From: Isosphaera pallida ATCC 43644
GTDB lineage: Bacteria; Planctomycetota; Planctomycetia; Isosphaerales; Isosphaeraceae
Direction: 5' to 3'
DNA length: 64,000 bases
NCBI RefSeq assembly: GCF_000186345.1
Contig: NC_014962.1
Coordinates: forward strand, 3,190,450 to 3,254,449
A program made the position numbers and the translations under genes. The notes below the pieces were generated by a model. It searched no databases. It was not told the origin of the DNA and worked only from the letters and a program-made list of their open reading frames with translations. Below, piece after piece: positions 57,703 to 64,000 of the stretch (position 1 is its first letter; each line of letters starts with the position of its first letter).

Positions 57703-58497
57703 ATGATTGTCTTGTCCAACGTGGTGCATCATTACGGCGTGCGTCCGATCCTTCGGGGGATCAACCTCACCATCGAGCGGGGCGACGTGGTGGCGGTGGT
57801 CGGTCCCAATGGCACAGGCAAATCGACCTTGCTGGGGATCATGGGTGGCCAGCTTTGTCCTCAGATCGGTCAGGTCGCCATCGACGGCCTCGTCCGTCGC
57901 CGCACCATCGAGGAGGAACAGGCGATCCGCCGCGTCACCTTCTTCCTGCCCGACCATGTCTGGCTGCCTGGCGACCGTTCGGGACGCGAATATCTCTTGA
58001 GCGTAGGACGACTCTACGGCGTCGAGGAGTTCCGGCTGATGGATCACGTCCAGCGCCTTTTGGAACTCTTCGAGTTGGAAGCGATGGCCGATCAAGATCT
58101 TCGGAGTTATTCCTCCGGCCAAAAGAAGAAAATCGCCCTCGCCGCCGCGCTGGTTTCCGAAGCGCGTTGCCTGCTTTTGGACGAGCCATTCTCAGGAGGT
58201 TTGGACCCTTCGGGCATCCTAGCGATGAAGCGAGTGCTTCAGCGTCATCCCCGTCGCCGGGATATGACGGTTGTCTTAACCAGTCCAGTCCCCGAACTGA
58301 TCGAGGAGGTGGCCAGCCGGGTGGTCGTCCTGAAAGATGGTCGAGTGCTTGTGTTTGAAACTGTTGAAGGAATCAAGCGGCTCACGGGAGGCCGAGGTTC
58401 GCTCTCCGACGCTCTGGAGCGGTTGATCTTTCCGGAGACCATCGATAAGCTGGACCGCTACTTCCAGGAAGAGCGTTTGCCCGAATGGGTTGACTAG
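57703..58497 (+). CDS. ABC transporter ATP-binding subunit
   Basis: A 264-residue ATPase. Walker A is GPNGTGKST (34-42), the signature SSGQKKKIALA, Walker B LLLDEPFSGGLDP, then a C-terminal segment (VVVLKDGRVL). This is the ABC-2 / drug or Na-type exporter subclass with one nucleotide-binding domain per chain. The next gene, 70 bases downstream, encodes a polytopic membrane protein that could be its permease. Confidence 0.92.
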   Translation: MIVLSNVVHHYGVRPILRGINLTIERGDVVAVVGPNGTGKSTLLGIMGGQLCPQIGQVAIDGLVRRRTIEEEQAIRRVTFFLPDHVWLPGDRSGREYLLSVGRLYGVEEFRLMDHVQRLLELFELEAMADQDLRSYSSGQKKKIALAAALVSEARCLLLDEPFSGGLDPSGILAMKRVLQRHPRRRDMTVVLTSPVPELIEEVASRVVVLKDGRVLVFETVEGIKRLTGGRGSLSDALERLIFPETIDKLDRYFQEERLPEWVD

Positions 58498-58567
58498 ACC
58501 TTCAGCGCGCTGCCACGCGATCGGCAACGGCTTGACTCCGAGGCGGGAGGATTTGAGGGTGTCCTCG

Positions 58568-59938
58568 ATGAGTGCCAGCGGCGAGGGGATGGGATCGGGG
58601 GAGGAATGGGATCGACCCGGTCTGAGCATCGGTTTTCCCGGCCAAAGCCGGTCCGAGGAGTTGGCCCCGCCCCGTCGCCGCAAGCGGCCCATGAGTCGTT
58701 GGCGGATGTGGATTCGTCGGGTGATGCCCAACGACGGGCGGATGGTTACCGTGCTGGTGTTGGCCCTGGGCTTTGAGCTCTACCACGTCACCCAGGAGAT
58801 CGAGAAAGGGATCAGCCGGTTCGACAACGCCGTTCGCGGCCACGTTACCCCCCTGCCCTTGTTGGGCTTGACCTTAATCTGGGGCGCGCAACGTGCAGCG
58901 CGGTTTCATCCATTCTATTGGCCCGACTACAGCGACTGGCTTCGTCTGACCCCCTGGCGACCCGGCAACGATCCGCCCTGGGGGCCGATCCGTCTGGTGG
59001 CTCAGGATTTGCTGCTTTTGGGACTTTGGGCCGGACTGGTCTGGGGGCTGAGTGGGGGGACGTTGCACCCGTTCAAAGTGGTCTCGATGTTCCTACTTGG
59101 TTATCTTGGGATGAGCGTGCCGCCCATCCTCAACGGTGGCGCGCCGTTGCTGGCCTGTCTGACCCTATTTGGCTTGGGGGGGATCATTCGAGTCTACAAC
59201 GATCCTCATTGGATGCTCGGGGTTGCGGTGGGCACCGCGTTGGTGGCCCACCTGGGACAAATTCGCGCGCTGCGTCAGTTTCCCTGGACTCAGGTGCCCA
59301 CGGTCAAAATCGGCCACTTGGCGATTCGCTCGCGACCCGATCCGGCGCGGGTTCGCGTGAAGGATTCCAACGGCGAGACCGTGGACGATCCCGAGGACCT
59401 TGGCGATCTGGGTTATCCCTTAGAACAGCTGCGGCCCCTGCACTCCTGGGAGTTGAAGCGGATGCCGGTGCTGGGAGCCGTGCTGGTCTCGGCGCTGGTG
59501 GCCTGGTGGTTTCATGTCGCAGCGATCGCGTTTGGTGGGACCGGCCAACCGCTGCTGGGTCCGCTCACGGGGTTTTACGTTCACATCTGCCTGGGGATTT
59601 TGCTGGTGCGGACGTTGGTGTATTTCACCCGCGTCCGTCCGCCAATCACCCTGGGAGGGCGGTTGCGGACCGGGCGGTTTCTTCAGCTAAGGTACGACGT
59701 GGCGCTGCTGCCGCTTCCCCTGATCGTGGTGACGGCCGTGAGCGTGCCGCTGGTGGGTCAAGGGCTGGCCGGGGAGGTGCTTTTGCCCGCGGCGTTGGGG
59801 TTGACCTGGTTCGTTGGCCTGGCATGTCCGCCGACCCTGGCGTGGTGGCGGTTAGCGGGCAGCTATCGTTTCGACGACACCGCGTTCCGCAACGCCAACA
59901 GCGATTCCCGCGTCGGAGACTTCGTCAAGACCGGTTGA
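58568..59938 (+). CDS. Polytopic membrane protein, likely partner of the ABC ATPase
   Basis: About 456 residues from the ATG at 58568 (MSASGEGMGSG); an upstream in-frame TTG at 58490 is less likely. It has some eight or more hydrophobic segments (around 55-75, 88-105, 150-200, 210-235, 300-400). No ABC-2 family motif is diagnostic, but the spacing and strand match an ATPase-permease pair. It converges and overlaps by 14 bases with the glycosyltransferase gene. Confidence 0.65.
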   Translation: MSASGEGMGSGEEWDRPGLSIGFPGQSRSEELAPPRRRKRPMSRWRMWIRRVMPNDGRMVTVLVLALGFELYHVTQEIEKGISRFDNAVRGHVTPLPLLGLTLIWGAQRAARFHPFYWPDYSDWLRLTPWRPGNDPPWGPIRLVAQDLLLLGLWAGLVWGLSGGTLHPFKVVSMFLLGYLGMSVPPILNGGAPLLACLTLFGLGGIIRVYNDPHWMLGVAVGTALVAHLGQIRALRQFPWTQVPTVKIGHLAIRSRPDPARVRVKDSNGETVDDPEDLGDLGYPLEQLRPLHSWELKRMPVLGAVLVSALVAWWFHVAAIAFGGTGQPLLGPLTGFYVHICLGILLVRTLVYFTRVRPPITLGGRLRTGRFLQLRYDVALLPLPLIVVTAVSVPLVGQGLAGEVLLPAALGLTWFVGLACPPTLAWWRLAGSYRFDDTAFRNANSDSRVGDFVKTG

Positions 59939-61055
59939 GCGGGCAGTTTTCCGGTTTTGGTTCTGGTTCCAGTGTCGTGGGCGTGGGTGAGGCTGAGGCG
60001 ATGACCTCCGCCAGGGCGTAGGGGCGCGCGTCGTTGGACTCGAACCGCACGCGAATCAGAATCTCAGCGAGGATGCCGAAGAAGATCGACATGACCGCGC
60101 CCAGGAAGAAGGTCGCGGCGAGACCTGGCAGCGGTGTCTCGATGAAGGTCGGGCTCCAGTCCACCCCGAAGGCTGCCGCCACCAGTCCGTATTTGAGCGC
60201 CACCATGAAGACGAACACCAACCCCGTGGCGGTTAGGAATGCCTGGGCCGTTTGGCCGAAGAAGTGCATCGGCTTAGTTTGGTAGCGGGTCATGAAGCGG
60301 ATCAGGAACAGGTCGAACAAGACCTTGAAGATCCGGCTAGGCCCGTATTTGCTCACCCCCGCGCGTCGGGGACGGTGGTTGACCTCCTGCTCGACCACCT
60401 TGGCTCCCAGAATACCGAGATATAAGGGAATGAACCGGTGCATGTCGCCGTAGAGGCGCAACTGCTTGAGGTAACAGGCGCGGTAGGCTTTGAGGGTGCA
60501 ACCGTAGTCGTGCAGCTTGACGCCGGAGGCTCGGCCGATCATCCAGTTGGCGATGCGGCTGGGCAAAACCCGCGTGATGGTCTTGTCTCGACGTTGGCGA
60601 CGCCAGCCGGAGACCACATCGACCCCGTCGCGCTCCAGACGCTCGACCAACCTGGGAATGTCGGCAGGGTCGTTTTGGCCATCGGCATCCAGGGGCAGGA
60701 TAATCTCGCCGCGGGCCAGCTCGAACCCGGCCGACATCGCGGCGGTCTGGCCGTAGTTGCGGTTGAGCCGGGCGGCGATCGTAGGGATGGTTGAATCGCC
60801 TTCGGCAGCCAACCGTTGAAGCACCGCGAAGGAGTCGTCGGTGGAGCAGTCATCCACGTAGATGATTTCGCAGGGCCGTCCCATCGCGTGAAGGACACGA
60901 CGAATCTCGGCGTCAAGCGATTCGAGGTTGTCGCGTTCGTTATACACCGGCAGCACCACCGACAGCGAGCCGCGTCCTAAAGGGGGCGTGGCGTTGGCGT
61001 GGCCGTTGGCAAGGGGGGGCAGAGCGTCGGCGGCGGTAACGGGACGCGAGTTCAT
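59925..61055 (-). CDS. Family 2 glycosyltransferase with two C-terminal membrane helices
   Basis: A 376-residue enzyme of the polyprenyl-phosphate sugar transferase type (ArnC/DPM1-like). GT-A motifs: VVLPVYNERDNL, IIYVDDCSTDDSF, LPLDADGQNDPADIP (DAD catalytic metal site), and DYGCTLKAYR. Two hydrophobic helices near residues 270-295 and 310-340 fix it to the membrane. It would transfer a sugar from a nucleotide donor to a polyprenyl phosphate. Confidence 0.9.
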   Translation of the reverse strand: MNSRPVTAADALPPLANGHANATPPLGRGSLSVVLPVYNERDNLESLDAEIRRVLHAMGRPCEIIYVDDCSTDDSFAVLQRLAAEGDSTIPTIAARLNRNYGQTAAMSAGFELARGEIILPLDADGQNDPADIPRLVERLERDGVDVVSGWRRQRRDKTITRVLPSRIANWMIGRASGVKLHDYGCTLKAYRACYLKQLRLYGDMHRFIPLYLGILGAKVVEQEVNHRPRRAGVSKYGPSRIFKVLFDLFLIRFMTRYQTKPMHFFGQTAQAFLTATGLVFVFMVALKYGLVAAAFGVDWSPTFIETPLPGLAATFFLGAVMSIFFGILAEILIRVRFESNDARPYALAEVIASASPTPTTLEPEPKPENCPLNRS

Positions 61056-61173
61056 CGACGGTGGGGAACCTCAGGGTTTGAAGGGCGAGCTAGCGGTCGA
61101 GTCGATGCGTAGTGGGATGGGGTCGAGCGATGAGGATGGATGAGAAGTTGGGAGAAGGAGGCGCGGGAAAGGA

Positions 61174-63477
61174 TCAGCGGATCGGGTCGCGGTCGATCCC
61201 CAGGTCACGCAAGGCGTTGGCAACTACCAACACCGTTGCGCCCACGTCCGCCAGGATCGCCAGCCAAAGCGAGGCCCAGCCCAGGGCGGCCAGACCCAGC
61301 ACGGCGGCCTTAAGTCCCAAAGCGATTCGGATATTCTGATAAATTCGGGCCAATGTGCCGCGGCTGAGGTCGATCAGCCAGGGCAGACGGGTCAGGTCTT
61401 CGGCTAGTAGAACGACGTCGGCAGTCTCCAGAGCTGCGCCGGAGGCCAGACGGTGGGCAGCGATGCCCACCGTGGCCGAGGCCAGGGCCGGGGTATCGTT
61501 GACCCCGTCCCCTACCATGCCGATGGGGCCGTATTGATCGCGCAGGGTCTCGATCAGGTCGGCTTTGTGTCCAGGGGCGACCTCGGCGCGGATTTGCTCG
61601 GGGGGGAATCCCAGGCGTTCCCCCATGCGGGCGGCGACGGCCTGGGAGTCTCCCGAAATCATCCAGGGGATGAGGCCTTGGTCGCGTAGGCGATCCAGGG
61701 CGCGGCGTGCTTCGGGACGCTCCTGGTCGTGAAAGCGGACCCAACCCAGGACCCCCTCGGCGCGCGAGCCGACCAGCACGACGGGCCCTTCGACTGCGCT
61801 GGGTTGGAAAAGGTCGGGCCAACCGCGACGCACCTGGTCGCGTTCGCGTTCGTCCAGGACGCGGGGAGAGCCGAGCCAGTAGGATTGGCCGTCGAGTTCG
61901 GCTTCGACGCCGACGCCGGGAATCGTCCGGGCGTGGTGGACCTCCAGAAGTTCCAGACCCCGCGCGCGGGCGTGGTCGGCCAGCGAGCGTCCCAGGGGAT
62001 GGCTGCTGTGGTCGCCCAGACTCGCGGCGATTCGCAAAATCCAGTCGGGGTCTCCAACACTGGGCGCAGCGTGGATTCCAGCGACTTGCAAGCGGTCGCG
62101 GGTGAGGGTGCCGGTTTTATCGAAGGCTAGCAAACGCAGCTTCCCTAGCGCCTCCAGGGCGTCGCCGTCTTTGATCAGAATGCCACGGCGGGCCGCCAGG
62201 GTCAGGCCGCGGACCACCGCCACCGGGGTGGCGATTACCAAAGCGCACGGACAAGCGACGATCAGGGCGACCAGACCCCGGAAGAACCAGTCGCTCCAGA
62301 CTGGCACGCCGCCTTGGGCGAGGACCACCAACGGTGGCAGGAGCATGAGGGCCACGGCCACACCGAAGACCGCCGGCGTGTACCAGGAGGCGAACCGCTC
62401 GACCGAGCGCTCCACGGGAGCGCGACGGACCCGCGCCGCACGGACCCGTTCGAGGATACCGGCCAGCAAGGTGTGGTGGTGGTCCCGCGACACCACCAGG
62501 TCGATCGAACCCTCGCCGTTAATCGAGCCAGCGAAGACCTCATCGCCAGGATGCTTGGCAACCGGAACCGATTCGCCCGTCAACGCGCGCTGATCAACCT
62601 GGGTGTAGCCCGCCACGATGCGTCCGTCCAGGGGAACCGCCTCCCCAGCGCGGACTCGTATCCGTTCGCCGGGACGGATCGACGCGGCGGGCACGGTTTC
62701 GAGTTGGAACGCTGAATCAGGGGAAGAGTTGGAAGCCGACTCCGAAGCTGGCACGAGTCGATTGGCGGTGGTGGGAGTTTGCGCTAACAACGCCCGGATC
62801 GAATCCCGAGCGCGTTGAAGCGTCAGGGTCTCAAGCGCTTCGGAAACCGCGAACAGCAAGGCGAGCGCGGCGGCCTCATTCCACTCTCCCAGGACCAAAG
62901 CTCCGAGGATAGCGGCGACGACCAAAGCGTGGATGCCCAAGCGGCGTTGGCGAGTGGCCAGCCAGGCGGCGGGAGCGATCTCGACCAAACCCACCACGAT
63001 GGCGAAAGCCTGACCCAAACGTTGCCATGCCGGACTCGGAGCGAAAGCCGAGGCCACCAGCACCAACCCGCCGAGACCCGCTCGAATCAAACGCAGCTGG
63101 GCTCGGCGGGCGTGAGCGCGCTCGCCAACGCCGGGATCCACCGGCGGCGGGGTCACCACGTTCAAGCCCGGCAGCGCCCGAGGCGTGGCGGGAGGGGAAG
63201 CCGAGGAGGATTCAGCACGGCAGGCAACCGGCGGCGAAGACGACCAGGTGGACGGGCAAGGTGCGACCGAGTCGGCCATTTCCAGCTGATGACGCAAGCG
63301 GTCGGACCACGATGCCTCGCACGGATCGTCGAGATGGTCCACCCAAAGCCGCTGCGCTTCCCAATCAAACTCCACCGCCAGAACGCCGGGAAGCCGCTCG
63401 AGGTCATGTTTCAACGAGCCGATCCGCCGAGCGTCGAGCGGTTTCGGGAGCGTCAGTTGGGTCCGAGCGACGCCCAT
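61174..63477 (-). CDS. Heavy-metal P-type ATPase (P1B, Zn/Cd-like)
   Basis: About 767 residues from ATG 63477 (MGVARTQLTLP). The transport helix holds ACPCALVIATP (CPC motif), then the phosphorylation site DKTGTLT, and MVGDGVNDTPALA. The N-terminal ferredoxin-like metal-binding domain is there (residues 12-60) but lacks the CxxC pair. A Pro/Ser/Cys-rich linker (about 70-110) contains extra cysteines. It would pump a soft or transition metal out of the cytoplasm. The DUF/regulator partners are not adjacent. Confidence 0.92.
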   Translation of the reverse strand: MGVARTQLTLPKPLDARRIGSLKHDLERLPGVLAVEFDWEAQRLWVDHLDDPCEASWSDRLRHQLEMADSVAPCPSTWSSSPPVACRAESSSASPPATPRALPGLNVVTPPPVDPGVGERAHARRAQLRLIRAGLGGLVLVASAFAPSPAWQRLGQAFAIVVGLVEIAPAAWLATRQRRLGIHALVVAAILGALVLGEWNEAAALALLFAVSEALETLTLQRARDSIRALLAQTPTTANRLVPASESASNSSPDSAFQLETVPAASIRPGERIRVRAGEAVPLDGRIVAGYTQVDQRALTGESVPVAKHPGDEVFAGSINGEGSIDLVVSRDHHHTLLAGILERVRAARVRRAPVERSVERFASWYTPAVFGVAVALMLLPPLVVLAQGGVPVWSDWFFRGLVALIVACPCALVIATPVAVVRGLTLAARRGILIKDGDALEALGKLRLLAFDKTGTLTRDRLQVAGIHAAPSVGDPDWILRIAASLGDHSSHPLGRSLADHARARGLELLEVHHARTIPGVGVEAELDGQSYWLGSPRVLDERERDQVRRGWPDLFQPSAVEGPVVLVGSRAEGVLGWVRFHDQERPEARRALDRLRDQGLIPWMISGDSQAVAARMGERLGFPPEQIRAEVAPGHKADLIETLRDQYGPIGMVGDGVNDTPALASATVGIAAHRLASGAALETADVVLLAEDLTRLPWLIDLSRGTLARIYQNIRIALGLKAAVLGLAALGWASLWLAILADVGATVLVVANALRDLGIDRDPIR

Positions 63478-63501
63478 CGTGCGATTCCGCTCCCTTTCCA
63501 C

Positions 63502-64000
63502 TTCAGCATTGGGACGGCCTTGATGGTAACAATCAAATATTGTTTCCCGCGCGACGGTTTCGTCAAGCCGATCGTATCCTCTGCGGACGCTGTGTCGTGA
63601 GAATCATCCCACCCTCTGAATCTGAAAAACGTGGTATGCGGACGCAGTGGAACGAATCCGGTACAATCGGGTTGGTATTCAATGGAACGGCTTGACTCAT
63701 CGGCTCGTCGTCCTAGTCGCCTCATTCGCAACCGCGATCGCGGGTCGCGGAGCAGGTCCCTTTGAGTGGTGCGCCCGAACGCGACCGTTCCCGGCGAAAC
63801 GACCCGACTTGACTCAAAGCCAGTGTGTCGGCTGGATTGAGACGTCAGCCGGATATTCTGCTGTGGGGTCTCGAATTGGGTCGAGGCTGGATCAAGGTCG
63901 CCGGCGTCGCCGTTGGGTCCTTGGGCTTGGCAACCGACCGTGGCCCGACCAATCAGGTTTGGCCGATCTCTCGTATCTAATCGTTACCATCAAGGCCGTC
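63502..64000. other. Right-edge stretch without a clear gene
   Basis: About 500 bases upstream of the P-type ATPase. No open frame with family features; the promoter of the ATPase should be here. A short segment near 63860 encodes LWGLELGRGWIKVAG in one frame, which might be chance or the start of a gene beyond the edge. Confidence 0.4.

Noticed and set aside
63855-63979. Segment encoding LWGLELGRGWIKVAG, resembling the start of a PilM/FtsA-like protein
   Set aside because: The frame stops at TAA within about 40 codons, with no clear start or ribosome site.

Overview
The window looks like chromosomal DNA of a planctomycete, probably of the Isosphaeraceae. It is GC-rich and carries a DUF1559 prepilin-like protein with the H-X9-DG motif next to a small lipoprotein, several Hanks-type kinases, a planctomycete-style Tat-exported prenyltransferase-repeat protein, many TTG/GTG-capable starts and weak Shine-Dalgarno sequences. 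The family assignment is inference. A phototactic filamentous member such as Isosphaera would fit the bilin genes, but species identity cannot be shown from these bases.

0-9 kb: tandem secreted thioredoxin-like (TlpA) paralogs, a four-helix membrane protein, a sugar-phosphate isomerase-like TIM barrel, glutamyl-Q-tRNA(Asp) synthetase, release factor 2 (with a programmed frameshift), a nitrilase-family hydrolase and a Tat-exported prenyltransferase-repeat protein. 9-16 kb: a polytopic PMT-like protein, a methyltransferase, a phosphodiesterase of the nucleotide pyrophosphatase type, and a lipase / sugar transporter pair. 16-22 kb: a Met-rich Spy-like exported protein, a strong bidirectional hairpin, a two-gene module with a secreted nuclease-like protein, and about 1.5 kb with no clear gene but with a long imperfect stem-loop.

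22-38 kb: a small protein, thymidylate synthase, the prepilin/lipoprotein pair, a DUF4432 sugar epimerase-like protein, a coupled pair of paralogous helical proteins of unknown family, a LysR regulator, and both subunits of glutamate synthase (gltB, gltD).

37.5-49 kb is the most interesting part. After a plus-strand coiled-coil kinase, nine genes run on the minus strand: two kinases, heme oxygenase, a 2Fe-2S ferredoxin with a C-terminal extension, a V4R protein, an unknown protein with three copies of an F/W-rich motif, a phycobiliprotein-like globin, a second V4R protein, and an exported phosphodiester glycosidase. Globin + two V4R proteins + iron-sulfur protein is the core of the recently recognised bilin-biosynthesis-associated globin (BBAG) clusters, thought to be ancestral to phycobilisomes. 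Here heme oxygenase can supply biliverdin, but no bilin reductase or phytochrome is in the window. The triple-motif protein, kinases and glycosidase are candidate new partners.

49-64 kb: an MFS transporter, a gamma-carbonic anhydrase coupled to an orphan PhoR-like histidine kinase, a small membrane protein, an M1 metallopeptidase with a DUF6702 partner, an ABC ATPase with a likely membrane partner, a membrane glycosyltransferase, and a heavy-metal P-type ATPase. I found no tRNA, rRNA, CRISPR array, transposase or prophage gene.
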